From Streptomyces aureoverticillatus (GTDB lineage: Bacteria; Actinomycetota; Actinomycetes; Streptomycetales; Streptomycetaceae): a stretch of DNA of 64,000 nucleotides. The stretch lies in the NCBI RefSeq assembly GCF_014649395.1, contig NZ_BMSY01000001.1, positions 620,001 through 684,000 on the forward strand. The letters are read 5' to 3'. A program made the translations under genes and the position numbers. A model generated the notes under the pieces. It saw nothing but the letters and a program-made list of their open reading frames with translations, had not been told where the DNA came from and did not search any database. How positions within the stretch are numbered: position 1 is the stretch's first letter; each line of letters begins with the position of its first letter. Positions 41,437 to 50,142 of this stretch are shown piece after piece.

Positions 41437-43046
41437 CGGGCCTCGTCCTCCGGGGCGGCTTCTTCTTGTACGTCGCCGGAGTCCCCGGCTCGTGCGTCAC
41501 CGGAGTCCCCGGCCCCGCCGGTGTCCTCCTCGACGTGTTCCAGGTGACCGGAGGCCGCGCCCGTCATCGCCGAGCCCAGCTCCTCCGGCGTCACCGACGC
41601 GGGATCGGCGTCGGCGACGAGGCGGCCGCGGTAGATCACGCGGAGGGTGTCGGACAGGCCGATCAGCTCGTCCAGGTCGGCGGAGATCAGGAGCACCGCG
41701 AGGCCCTCGCGGCGTGCCTCGCGGATCTGGTCCCAGATCTGCGCCTGCGCGCCGACGTCCACGCCGCGCGTGGGGTGGGCGGCGATGAGGAAGCGCGGCT
41801 TGTGGCTCATCTCGCGGCCGACGATCAGCTTCTGCTGGTTGCCGCCGGACAGCGAGGCCGCGGTGACGTCGATGCCGGGCGTACGGACGTCGTACTCCTC
41901 GACGATGCGCCGGGTGTCGGCCTGCGCGCCCTTGATGTCCAGCCAGAAGCCGCCCTTGCCGCGGGTGTTGGGCTGCTCGGTGACGTGGCCGAGGATGCGG
42001 TTCTCCCAGAGCGGGGACTCCAGGAGCAGGCCGTGGCGGTGCCGGTCCTCGGGGATGTAGCCGACGCCGCCCTCGCGGCGCCTGCGGGTGGCCCAGTCGG
42101 TGATGTCCTCGCCGGCCATGCGGATGACGCCGGAGTCGGCGTGCTTGAGGCCGATGAGGGCGTCGATCAGCTCGGTCTGGCCGTTGCCCTCGACGCCCGC
42201 GAGGCCGAGGACCTCGCCCTCGTGGATGGTGAAGGAGATGTCGTCGAGCAGCGGCAGGTCCGAGCCCTCGGCGAGCAGCTTCAGGCCCTCGACCTCGATC
42301 ATCGGCCGGTCGGTGACCGTCGACTCCGCGGTCTCCGGGGTCGGCAGCTCGCTGCCCACCATCAGCTCGGCGAGCTGGCGCGGGGTGGTCTCGGACGGGA
42401 TCGCCGTGCCCACCGTCGTACCGCGCCGGATGACGGTGATGTCGTCGGCCACGGACAGGACCTCGCCGAGCTTGTGCGAGATGAAGATGACGGACAGGCC
42501 CTCGGACTTGAGTTCGCGCAGGTTGTCGAAGAGCGCGTCGACCTCCTGCGGCACGAGGACGGCGGTCGGCTCGTCGAGGATGAGGGTGGTGGCGCCGCGG
42601 TAGAGGACCTTGAGGATCTCCACGCGCTGCCGGTCGGCGACGCCGAGGTCCTCGACGTACGCGTCGGGGCGCACCCCGAGCCCGTACCGGTCGGAGATCT
42701 CGGCGATCTTGCGGCGGGCCCCGGCGCCGATGCCGTACAGCTTCTCGCTGCCGAGCACGATGTTCTCCAGGACCGTCAGCTGGTCGGCCAGCATGAAGTG
42801 CTGGTGGACCATGCCGATGCCGCGCGCGATGGCGTCGGCGGGGCTGGTGAAGGCGACCTGGGTCCCGTCGACGGCGATGGTGCCCTCGTCCGGCTTCTGC
42901 ATGCCGTAGAGGATCTTCATCAGGGTCGACTTGCCGGCGCCGTTCTCGCCGACGAGGGCGTGGACGGTGCCCTTGCGGACGCTCAGGTGGATGTCGTGGT
43001 TGGCCACGACGCCCGGGAACCGCTTGGTGATGCCGTTGAGTTCCAC
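41433..43046 (-). CDS. Nucleoside ABC transporter ATP-binding protein (NupO-like, two ATPase domains); start uncertain
   Basis: A 537-residue protein with two ATPase domains. Domain 1 has VGENGAGKSTLMKILYG and TTLILDEPTAVLVPQEVDALF. Domain 2 has LAGVEGNGQTELIDALIG, a degenerate Walker A, and LSGGNQQKLIVGREM with FLIAAHPTRGVDVGAQ. This fits sugar/nucleoside importers of the RbsA/NupO type. The first usual start, GTG at 43046, lacks a Shine-Dalgarno sequence. An in-frame ATC at 43094 is preceded by GAGGAG with eight-base spacing, so the start may be unusual. It is upstream of both permeases. Confidence 0.9.
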   Translation of the reverse strand: MELNGITKRFPGVVANHDIHLSVRKGTVHALVGENGAGKSTLMKILYGMQKPDEGTIAVDGTQVAFTSPADAIARGIGMVHQHFMLADQLTVLENIVLGSEKLYGIGAGARRKIAEISDRYGLGVRPDAYVEDLGVADRQRVEILKVLYRGATTLILDEPTAVLVPQEVDALFDNLRELKSEGLSVIFISHKLGEVLSVADDITVIRRGTTVGTAIPSETTPRQLAELMVGSELPTPETAESTVTDRPMIEVEGLKLLAEGSDLPLLDDISFTIHEGEVLGLAGVEGNGQTELIDALIGLKHADSGVIRMAGEDITDWATRRRREGGVGYIPEDRHRHGLLLESPLWENRILGHVTEQPNTRGKGGFWLDIKGAQADTRRIVEEYDVRTPGIDVTAASLSGGNQQKLIVGREMSHKPRFLIAAHPTRGVDVGAQAQIWDQIREARREGLAVLLISADLDELIGLSDTLRVIYRGRLVADADPASVTPEELGSAMTGAASGHLEHVEEDTGGAGDSGDARAGDSGDVQEEAAPEDEAR

Positions 43047-43094
43047 CGCGCACGCGGTGGTGGCGGTGGGCGGAGGGCTGGTGGACGCGTCGAT

Positions 43095-43339
43095 GGCGCA
43101 CTCTCCTCGGGGACTAAGGAAAGGGGCCTGCGCCGCACGCGCGGTGTGGCCCTGTCTTCTCGGCTGGGGATCCGGGGGTCCGGAGGTCCCCGGGGGGTCC
43201 GGAGATCCGGGAGGGTCCGGGGGCCCGGGGCCCGGGGGTCAAACCCCGGGACGGGCAAGGCAGTTGGAGACTCGGCCGCGCGAACGGGGCGCGAGGAAGC
43301 ATCCTCCCCACACCCCGTCGCGCGACCGTCACGCCGCCA
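43095..43339. other. Gap between bmpA-like gene 1 and the ATPase gene
   Basis: The gap is rich in GGTCCGGG/GATCCGGG units. CCCGGGG (43231-43237) and CCCCGGG (43244-43250) form a 7-bp stem. Such a structure between binding protein and ATPase genes commonly lowers expression of the later genes; that is inference here. Confidence 0.5.
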
Positions 43340-44392
43340 TTACAGCGCCGTCTTGACCTTGATCTTGCCGCTGATGATGCCCTGCTCGGCCGTCTTCAGC
43401 TCGGCCTGCAGGTCCTTCATCTTCTTGAACTCGGGGTTCGAGTCGGCGAGGCCGACACCGCCGGACTTGAGGTCCGCGCGGACGACGCCGCCCTCGGCCT
43501 TGTCATCCTTCACCGACTTCACCAGGTTGTACACCGCGCCGGCGACGTCCTTGGTGGCCGAGGTCAGGATGTACTTCTTGTACTTGGCGAGGGCCTTCTG
43601 CTTGTACTGGTCGGAGTCGACGCCGATCGCCCACACCTTCTTGGCGGCGGCGGCCTCGATGACGCCCTGACCGGAGAGGCCGGACGCGTGGTAGACCACG
43701 TCGGCGCCGTCCTCGATCTGGCCGCCGGCCGCCTCCTTGCCCTTGTCCGGGCTGGAGAAGCCGCCGTCCTCGGCCTTCTCGGTGAGGAACTGGCGCTTGA
43801 TCTTGACCGACTTGTCGGTGGCCTGGACGCCCTGGACGAAGCCCGCCTCGAACTTGCGGATCAGCGGGTTGTCGACGCCGCCGATGAAGCCGACGGTCTT
43901 GGACTTGGTGGCCTTGGCGGCGGCGACACCGGCCAGGTACGAGGCCTGCTCCTCGCTGAAGACCAGGTCGGCGACGTTGTCGGCCTTGATGGTGGCGTCG
44001 TCGACGATGCCGAAGGTGACGTCGGGGTGCTTGGCCGCGACCTCCTTGACGGCGGGCGCGTAGGCGAAGCCGACACCGATCACGGGGTTGTAGCCCTGCT
44101 TGGCCAGCTCGGTGAGGCGCTGGATCTTGTCGGCGTCGGACTCGCCGTCGTTCGGCTCGACCGCCTTCTTGCCGACCTTGAGGTCCTTGGCGGCCTTGTT
44201 CATGCCGGCGGTCGCGGCGTCGTTGAAGGACTGGTCGCCCTCGCCGCCGATGTCGTACGCGATGGCGACGCCCTTGCTCTTGCCGTCCTCGCTCTTGGCG
44301 GCGTCGCTGGAGGTACCGCCACAGGCGGTGGCGGAAACGGCGAGAGCGGCGGTCGCGGCAGACGCGAGCGCGATTCGGGACACCCGGCGCAT
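43340..44392 (-). CDS. BmpA/Med-family nucleoside-binding lipoprotein 1
   Basis: A 350-residue substrate-binding lipoprotein. The signal is MRRVSRIALASAATAALAVSATACGG, with the lipobox ending in the acylated Cys. The mature protein contains KGVAIAYDIGGEGDQSFNDAATAGMNKAAKDLKV, NPVIGVGFAYAPAVKEVA and FGIVDDATIKADNVADLVFSEEQASYLAGVAAAKATK. GADVVYHASGLSGQGVIEAA forms the later ligand strand. AAGGAG lies nine bases before the ATG at 44392. It heads the importer operon and has the variant operator at 44523-44534. Confidence 0.94.
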   Translation of the reverse strand: MRRVSRIALASAATAALAVSATACGGTSSDAAKSEDGKSKGVAIAYDIGGEGDQSFNDAATAGMNKAAKDLKVGKKAVEPNDGESDADKIQRLTELAKQGYNPVIGVGFAYAPAVKEVAAKHPDVTFGIVDDATIKADNVADLVFSEEQASYLAGVAAAKATKSKTVGFIGGVDNPLIRKFEAGFVQGVQATDKSVKIKRQFLTEKAEDGGFSSPDKGKEAAGGQIEDGADVVYHASGLSGQGVIEAAAAKKVWAIGVDSDQYKQKALAKYKKYILTSATKDVAGAVYNLVKSVKDDKAEGGVVRADLKSGGVGLADSNPEFKKMKDLQAELKTAEQGIISGKIKVKTAL

Positions 44393-44522
44393 AGAGACGA
44401 ACTCCTTATGTACAAGGACGTGAGACACGTACGTGACGTGGGGACCTGAGAGACCTGCGTGTCACGTACGACCTGTCACGTACGTGCAGTGCGCCTCACC
44501 CGGCGCTGATTTCGCCGCAGCG

Positions 44523-44534
44523 TAACGCGCGTAG
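44523..44534. promoter_or_regulatory. Nucleoside-regulon operator 5 (variant) at bmpA-like gene 1
   Basis: Minus-strand CTACGCGCGTTA: one half-site is perfect and the other has two changes. A TACGCT -10 candidate overlaps its downstream end. The downstream sequence CGGCGAAATCAGCGCC is almost shared with the second bmpA promoter. Confidence 0.7.
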
Positions 44535-44661
44535 ACCTGCCGTAAGAACCCTTCTGTCCGGTCCGTTATCGAGCTGTGGCCAGCAGGCGTCGGGCGGATG
44601 ACGGCCGGGTGCGTCCGCCCACGGGCGCCTGAACTGCGGCGGATTCGCGGGGGCGCAACGG

Positions 44662-44712
44662 GTTATACGTACGACGCCCGGGCGGGAATCCGACGCCGTT
44701 ATACGTACGACG
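44662..44712. repeat. Paired GTTATACGTACGACG direct repeats
   Basis: Two exact 15-bp copies (44662-44676 and 44698-44712) are 36 bp apart. Each contains the palindrome TACGTA. They lie between the second bmpA stop and the first bmpA promoter and are AT-rich relative to the surroundings, so they may bind a regulator. Confidence 0.8.
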
Positions 44713-44737
44713 TCGGACACACCACACAAAACCCGGA

Positions 44738-45853
44738 TCAAGGCCGGGTCTTGACCTTCACCTTGCCGCTGATGATGTCCTTCTTGGCCTGCTCGACGGC
44801 GGCCACGACGTCCTTCATGTCCTTGTAGGCCGGATTCGAGTCCGAGAACCCCACCCGCCCCGACTTGAGGTCGTACCGCTGGGTGCCGGTCATCGGCTTG
44901 CCGTCGACGACGGACTTGGTGAGGTCGTAGACCGCGCCGCCGACGTCCTTGAAGGCCGAGCCGAGGATGTACTTCTTGTACTTGGCGAGGGCCTTCTGCC
45001 TGTACTGGTCGGAGTCGACGCCGATCGCCCACTTCTGCTGCGAGCCGGCTTCCTGGATCACGCCCTGGCCGGAGAGCCCGGCCGCGTGGTAGAGCACGTC
45101 GGCCCCGGCTTCGAGCTGGCCGCTCGCGGCGTCCTGGCCCTTGTCGGGGCTGGCGAAACCGCCCTCCTCGGGCTTCTCCGTCAAATACCGCTTCTCGATT
45201 TTGATCTTCGGGTCGACCGACTTCACGCCCTGCACGAAACCGGCCTCGAATTTGTGAATGATCGGAATGTCCACGCCGCCGATGAATCCGACGTGTTTGA
45301 CCTTGGTCGTCTTCGCGGCGGCGACCCCGGCGAGATAGGACCCCTGTTCCTCGTGGAATACGAGATCGGCGACGTTCTCGGCCTTGACGGTGTTGTCGTC
45401 GACGATCCCGAAGGTGGTGTCGGGGTACTTCTTCGCCACTTCCTGAATGGCGGGCGCGTAGATGAAGCCGACACCGATCACGGGGTCGTAGCCCTGCCGG
45501 GCGAGTTGCTCGATGCGCTGGGTCTTGTCGGCGCTGGACTCGCCGTCGCCGGGCTCCATGTCCACGCCGCCGATCTTGAAGTCCTTGCGGGCGCGCTCGT
45601 AGCCGGTGTACGCGGCGTCGTTGAAGGACTGGTCGCCCTGGCCGCCGATGTCGTACGCGAGGCCTATGCCCTTGCCGTCGTACTTCCCCGAAGCGCCTTT
45701 GCCCTTGTCGCCGTTGTCGTCCTTGGCGGCGTCGCTGCTGGTCTCACCGCACGCGGAGGCCACGAGGGCGAACGCCGCCACTGCCACGGCCACGCGCATG
45801 CGCCGTGCGCCGCACTTTCGGCGCGCTGAAATGTCTGGACGTACTGGAAGCAC
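44738..45853 (-). CDS. BmpA/Med-family nucleoside-binding lipoprotein 2
   Basis: A 371-residue paralogue of the protein at 43340-44392. The signal peptide ends MRVAVAVAAFALVASACGE, with the Cys as lipid site. Motifs include GIGLAYDIGGQGDQSFNDAAYTGYERA, PVIGVGFIYAPAIQEVA, FGIVDDNTVKAENVADLVFHEEQGSYLAG and GADVLYHAAGLSGQGVIQEAG. GTG at 45853 follows AAGGGG by eight bases and is preferred over the GTG at 45862. It lies upstream of the other bmpA gene but has its own operator-bearing promoter. Confidence 0.93.
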   Translation of the reverse strand: MLPVRPDISARRKCGARRMRVAVAVAAFALVASACGETSSDAAKDDNGDKGKGASGKYDGKGIGLAYDIGGQGDQSFNDAAYTGYERARKDFKIGGVDMEPGDGESSADKTQRIEQLARQGYDPVIGVGFIYAPAIQEVAKKYPDTTFGIVDDNTVKAENVADLVFHEEQGSYLAGVAAAKTTKVKHVGFIGGVDIPIIHKFEAGFVQGVKSVDPKIKIEKRYLTEKPEEGGFASPDKGQDAASGQLEAGADVLYHAAGLSGQGVIQEAGSQQKWAIGVDSDQYRQKALAKYKKYILGSAFKDVGGAVYDLTKSVVDGKPMTGTQRYDLKSGRVGFSDSNPAYKDMKDVVAAVEQAKKDIISGKVKVKTRP

Positions 45854-45911
45854 TGGACGCACCCCTTACGTTCCCCAACGCACCGTCGTGGGCGCTGATT
45901 TCGGCGCACAT

Positions 45912-45923
45912 TAACGCGCGTAG
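45912..45923. promoter_or_regulatory. Nucleoside-regulon operator 6 (variant) at bmpA-like gene 2
   Basis: Minus-strand CTACGCGCGTTA, identical to operator 5, overlaps a TAATGT -10 candidate. The sequence after it, CGCCGAAATCAGCGCC, nearly matches the first bmpA promoter, showing that the promoter was duplicated with the gene. Confidence 0.7.
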
Positions 45924-46088
45924 AAGGTGAGGGGAACGGGTTCGACGGTGGCTGCCGGTGGCCGTTATCGATTCGTGGCGGGGCGGGTTACGCCCGCGTA
46001 AAGGGTGGTTACACGGGCGTTGATCGTGGCGTGCCGTCGCGGGGTGTGGGGACGGCGGTACCGGATGCGGCGGAAAGGGTGCCCGGGG

Positions 46089-47342
46089 TCAGGCGGGACG
46101 CGCGGCGGCGTCGATGAGGGCGGCGGCGGTGAAGAGTTCCACGCCGACGGTGATCGCGTGCTCGTCGGCGTCGAAGTCGCCCTGGTGCAGATCGCGTACG
46201 CCGCGTTCGCCGGGGGTGCGGACGCCGAGCCGGGCCATGGCGCCCGGCACGTGCTCCAGGTACCAGGAGAAGTCCTCGCCGCCCAGGCTCTGCTCGGTGT
46301 CCTCGATGGAGGCGGCGCCGCGCCGGGTCGCCATGGCGTCCCTGAGCAGGTCGGTGACGGCCGGTTCGTTGACGACGGGCGGGACGCCCCGGACGTAGTT
46401 GATCTCGGACTTGGCGCGGTAGAGGTCGGCGATCTCCTGGATGGCGCCGTGCACGACGTCGGGTGCCTGCCGCCAGGTGTCGATGTCGAGGCAGCGGATG
46501 GTGCCGGACAGCTCGGCGTGCTGCGGGATCACGTTGCAGGCGTGGCCGGACTCGATGCGGCCCCAGGTGACGGAGAGGCCGGAGCGGGCGTCGACGCGGC
46601 GGGCCACGAGGGCGGGCACCTCGGTGACGACCTTGGCGGCGGCCGAGACGAGGTCGGTCGTCAGGTGCGGCCGCGCGGTGTGGCCGCCGGGGCCGTCGAG
46701 GGAGACCTCCAGGCGGTCGCAGGCGGAGGTGATGGGCCCGTGCCGCAGGCCGATGCGGCCGGCGTCCACGCGGGGGTCGCAGTGCACGGCGACGATGCGG
46801 CCCACGCCGTCCAGGACGCCGTGCTCGATGGCGTCCGCGGCGCCGCCCGGCAGGACCTCCTCGGCGGGCTGGAAGATCAGCCGCACGGGGTGCGGGAGCA
46901 GGCCGCCCGCGGCCAGCTCGGCGAGGACGAGCCCGGCGCCGAGGACGACGGCGGTGTGCACGTCGTGGCCGCAGGCGTGGGCGCGGTCGGGGACGGTGGA
47001 GCGGTACGGCACGCCCGTCTTGGTGTCCGGGATGGGCAGCGCGTCGATGTCGGCGCGCAGCGCGAGAACGGGGCGGCCGGGGCCCGGCTCGCCCCCGATG
47101 TCACAGACGAGTCCGGTCCCGTGGCCGAGGACGCGGGGGGTGAGCCCGGCGCGCTCCAGGCGGGCCTTGAGCGCCGCTGTGGTGCGGAACTCCTGGTTCC
47201 CGAGCTCGGGGTGCATGTGCAAGTCGCGACGGAAGGCGATGAGTTCGGCGCGCAGCGCGTCAGGCAGCGCGCCGGGCAGCTCGCCGGGCGCGGACTCGGC
47301 TTCGGAATCGGCTTCGGACTCGGCTTCGGACTCGCGGGACAT
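46089..47342 (-). CDS. M20-family amidohydrolase (N-acyl amino acid hydrolase-like)
   Basis: A 417-residue dimetal amidohydrolase of the M20D/IAA-amino acid hydrolase group. RRDLHMHPELGNQEFRT, LALRADIDALPIPD and DRAHACGHDVHTAVVLGAG (metal Cys-Gly-His) are present. VRLIFQPAEEVLPGGAADAI contains the catalytic Glu-Glu and LGGEDFSWYLEHVPGAMARLG the C-terminal His/Asp region. Members hydrolyse N-acyl or p-aminobenzoyl-glutamate-like amides. The N-terminus has a Glu/Ser/Ala repeat (EAESEADSEAES). ATG at 47342 is chosen; an in-frame GTG at 47354 is possible. Confidence 0.9.
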   Translation of the reverse strand: MSRESEAESEADSEAESAPGELPGALPDALRAELIAFRRDLHMHPELGNQEFRTTAALKARLERAGLTPRVLGHGTGLVCDIGGEPGPGRPVLALRADIDALPIPDTKTGVPYRSTVPDRAHACGHDVHTAVVLGAGLVLAELAAGGLLPHPVRLIFQPAEEVLPGGAADAIEHGVLDGVGRIVAVHCDPRVDAGRIGLRHGPITSACDRLEVSLDGPGGHTARPHLTTDLVSAAAKVVTEVPALVARRVDARSGLSVTWGRIESGHACNVIPQHAELSGTIRCLDIDTWRQAPDVVHGAIQEIADLYRAKSEINYVRGVPPVVNEPAVTDLLRDAMATRRGAASIEDTEQSLGGEDFSWYLEHVPGAMARLGVRTPGERGVRDLHQGDFDADEHAITVGVELFTAAALIDAAARPA

Positions 47343-47880
47343 CAATTGGTTCACCCTGTGAAGGGTAGGGCGATGGACGGGTCAACTAACCCTCGATCAA
47401 CAAAAGTTCAGCCAGATTGAGGTAAGAAAGCTGGCCCGCGTGCGCATGTCTGACTGGTACGGCGGGTATGAAGGTGGGTTACCTTCCGCATGCGGAGGGG
47501 CATCTCCCCTGGTCAGGCGGGGGCACCCAGAGGAGGATGCTCATCCTCACGGTGGAGGGCGGCGGCGGTGGCCTGGGCGCGTCCGGGTGGACGGGACAGG
47601 GCCGCGGTGGAGCAGGGGCTGAGCACTCGCCCGTTCTGGTGGGCGACAAACTCTACGATAGCCCCTTATGGCGGGATTTCCGACAGCGCCGGGGGCTGGC
47701 CCCTGACCCTCCTCGGAACCGCCCTGCCCCTCCCTGCCCCCGGCACCGGCCTCCGGACGTCGGCCCGCGCCGCCGATCCGACCGAATTGCCCCTGTTCGT
47801 CTCTCCCGTTGACACCCCATCACCCCATATGAACTAAATGCGGCCCCGCTTCACGGAACCTGTCTTGGGGGTCGACAAAG
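47343..47880. other. 538-bp gap before the glycopolymer locus
   Basis: Three overlapping short frames exist, but none has a family motif or a clear ribosome binding site, so no gene is called. A GC-rich GGAGGATGCTCATCCTC stem-like sequence lies near 47531-47547. The promoter for the glycosyltransferase gene at 47881 should lie here. Confidence 0.6.
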
Positions 47881-50142
47881 GTGAAGGTCGCTTTCCTTCT
47901 GCACAACGCGTACGGCATCGGCGGCACCATCCGGTCCACGGCGAATCTCTCGGCGGCGCTGGCCGGGCGCCACGACGTGGAAGTGATGAGCGTGCACCAG
48001 GTAGCGGAGGAGACGTCGTTACCCTTCGGCCCCCGGGTGCGCCTGCGGTCCCTCATCGACATGCGCGAGGACAGCCCTTCGTACGAAGGCGCGCACGAGC
48101 TGATGGCCACGGGGAACAGCATGTTCCCCGAGAAGGGCGTGGACTACGGGCGGCTGCGCTACACCGCGCTGCACGACCGGCGCATCGCGGCGTACCTGGA
48201 ACGGACCGACGCCGACGTGGTGATAGCGACGCGCCCGATCCTGAACGGGTATCTGGCGCGCCACGGCCGCCGAAGACACGACGACGGCTCGTCACACGGC
48301 GGATATCTGCGCATCGGCCAGGAACACCTTTCGTACGACGCGCACAGCGAGCAGCTGCGTACCGACCAGAACCACGCGATCACGAGCGGCCTCGACGCCT
48401 TCGTGACGGTCTCCGAGGCGGACGCGCGGCTCTACCGGGCGGCGCTTCCGGACGCGAAGGCCCGGCTCCTGTGCATACCCAACGGCGTGACCGCGCCCGC
48501 CGTGGCGCCGTCGCCGCTGGACTCCAAGCTCGTCGTCGCGGCGGGCCGGCTGGTGGCCGTCAAGCGCTACGACCGCCTGATCTCGGCGTTCGCCAAGGTG
48601 TCCGCCGAGTACCCGGACTGGACGCTGCGCATCTACGGCCGCGGCCCGGAGGCGTCCCGGCTGCGCCGCCGGATCGACGAACTCGGCCTCTACAACCAGG
48701 TGTTCCTGATGGGCCCGGCCGCCCCGATCGAGACCGAGTGGGCCAAGGGCGCCGTCGCGGCGGTCTCGTCCGACATGGAGTCGTTCGGCATGACGATCGT
48801 CGAGGCGATGCACTGCGGCGTCCCGGTCGTCGCGACGGACTGCCCGCACGGCCCGGCCGAGATCATCACGCACGGCGAGGACGGCGTGCTGGTGCCGCTG
48901 GACGGCGGCGTGGACGCGTACGCGGGGGCGCTGTCGTCGCTGATCGCGGACGCGGGGCTGCGGGCGCGCCTCGGGGCGGCGGCACGGGTGAAGGCGGCGG
49001 CGTACGCTCCGGCGGAGATCGCGGGGCGGTACGAGGCGTTGTTCGGGGAGCTGTGGGCGGGTGCGCTTGAGGGCGTCGCCGCCGAGCCCGGAGGGGGCCG
49101 TGAGCCCCGTGGTGGCCGTGAGCCACGTGGCGGCCGTGGGCGCCGCATCGCCGCCCGCCTGCGCGCGGCCCTGGGCGGCCCCCGGCCCACCGCCCCCGCG
49201 AGCCCCACTGGCCCCGGAGCCCCCGCCACGCCGACGTCCCGCGACGGAACCGGAACCCCGCCGCGCCCCGCCCCCGCCCCCGCCGCCCGCGCCCGGGTGA
49301 CCCCCGACGGCGGCGTGGCCGTCCGCCTGACCCCCGGCACGCTCCCGGAGAGCCCCCTGGACCTGGTGCTCCGCCGCCGCAAGGACTCCAGGGACCCGAC
49401 CCGCCACGAGATCACCCTCCCCGTACCGCCGCCCATCCCCGTGGCACCCCGGGTCGTGGAAACAATCACCACTCTCGACCGCACAGCGGGCCACGCCCTC
49501 GCGGAGGGCCGCTGGGACTGCTACGTCGTCCCGCGCGGCACGACGAACCGCCACCGCCTGCGTGCCGAACTGGTGGAGACGGCAGCCCTCTTGGCCCTAC
49601 CCCCCGTGACCGACGAGCACGGCGTATCCGCGTGGATCCCCTACACCACAGCCGACGGCTACCTGGCCCTGCGCGCCTGGCTGCGCCCCGCGCACGCGGA
49701 GGTGGACCACATCCTGATCAGCGAGACCTCAGCCACGGTGACGGCGACGCTCCTGGGCGACGCCCACCTCCCGCGCGAGGGCGCGACGGTCACGGCGACC
49801 TTGCGCACGACGAACCCCGCCCCGACGCCCACCTTCCCGATGCCGGTACGCCCCGTATCAGCCACCCAATTCCAGTTCACGATCCCGTACGAGGAGGCCC
49901 TGGACCACCGGGACACCGCCCCGGACCCCGACTTCTGGGACCTGCGCCTGCTCCCCACCCCGACCTCGTCCCCGATCACCATCGGCCGCATCACCGGAGA
50001 CCTGGTCGAACGCAAGAAGTCGAACGCGTACCCGGCGGTCGACCTCCCCCACCCCCAAAGCGACACCATCCGCCTCAGGCCCTATTACACGGCCACCAAC
50101 GCCCTGTCCCTCAGCGTCCGCCGCGTCCCACGTCAGGACTGA
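47881..50142 (+). CDS. Family 4 glycosyltransferase with a long C-terminal extension
   Basis: A 753-residue protein. Residues 1-400 are a GT-B family 4 enzyme. MKVAFLLHNAYGIGGTIRST is the N-terminal loop, VVAAGRLVAVKRYDRLISAFAKV and LRIYGRGPEASRLRRRI are in the donor domain, and SSDMESFGMTIVEAMHCGVPVVATDC is the E-x7-E-like catalytic stretch. Residues 400-475 are a low-complexity Gly/Pro/Arg/Ala linker. The last ~270 residues are beta-rich with no recognised family. It begins the glycopolymer locus and probably acts as a chain-building transferase. The GTG start follows GGGGGTCGAC. Confidence 0.88.
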   Translation: MKVAFLLHNAYGIGGTIRSTANLSAALAGRHDVEVMSVHQVAEETSLPFGPRVRLRSLIDMREDSPSYEGAHELMATGNSMFPEKGVDYGRLRYTALHDRRIAAYLERTDADVVIATRPILNGYLARHGRRRHDDGSSHGGYLRIGQEHLSYDAHSEQLRTDQNHAITSGLDAFVTVSEADARLYRAALPDAKARLLCIPNGVTAPAVAPSPLDSKLVVAAGRLVAVKRYDRLISAFAKVSAEYPDWTLRIYGRGPEASRLRRRIDELGLYNQVFLMGPAAPIETEWAKGAVAAVSSDMESFGMTIVEAMHCGVPVVATDCPHGPAEIITHGEDGVLVPLDGGVDAYAGALSSLIADAGLRARLGAAARVKAAAYAPAEIAGRYEALFGELWAGALEGVAAEPGGGREPRGGREPRGGRGRRIAARLRAALGGPRPTAPASPTGPGAPATPTSRDGTGTPPRPAPAPAARARVTPDGGVAVRLTPGTLPESPLDLVLRRRKDSRDPTRHEITLPVPPPIPVAPRVVETITTLDRTAGHALAEGRWDCYVVPRGTTNRHRLRAELVETAALLALPPVTDEHGVSAWIPYTTADGYLALRAWLRPAHAEVDHILISETSATVTATLLGDAHLPREGATVTATLRTTNPAPTPTFPMPVRPVSATQFQFTIPYEEALDHRDTAPDPDFWDLRLLPTPTSSPITIGRITGDLVERKKSNAYPAVDLPHPQSDTIRLRPYYTATNALSLSVRRVPRQD

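Larger units (their letters stand above)
44393..44737. other. 345-bp promoter region of bmpA-like gene 1 with short repeats
   Basis: The region contains the regulon operator (44523-44534), GTCACGTACG repeats (44461-44470, 44475-44484) and two 15-bp direct repeats (44662-44676 and 44698-44712). TCGATAACGG on the minus strand near 44570 also occurs before the second bmpA gene. No gene is supported. Confidence 0.65.

Noticed and set aside
39032..41500. A 822-codon minus-strand frame suggesting a fused double permease
   Set aside because: The first half is a shadow of the neighbouring permease. The ATGA overlap at 40291-40294 shows two separate permease genes.
45991..46004. TTACGC-CC-GCGTAA inverted repeat as a seventh nucleoside-regulon site
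   Set aside because: The two-base insertion changes half-site spacing, and it lies away from any -10 candidate.
47440..47837. Three short overlapping frames in the gap before the glycopolymer locus
   Set aside because: No motif, no ribosome binding site and low-complexity Gly/Arg composition.
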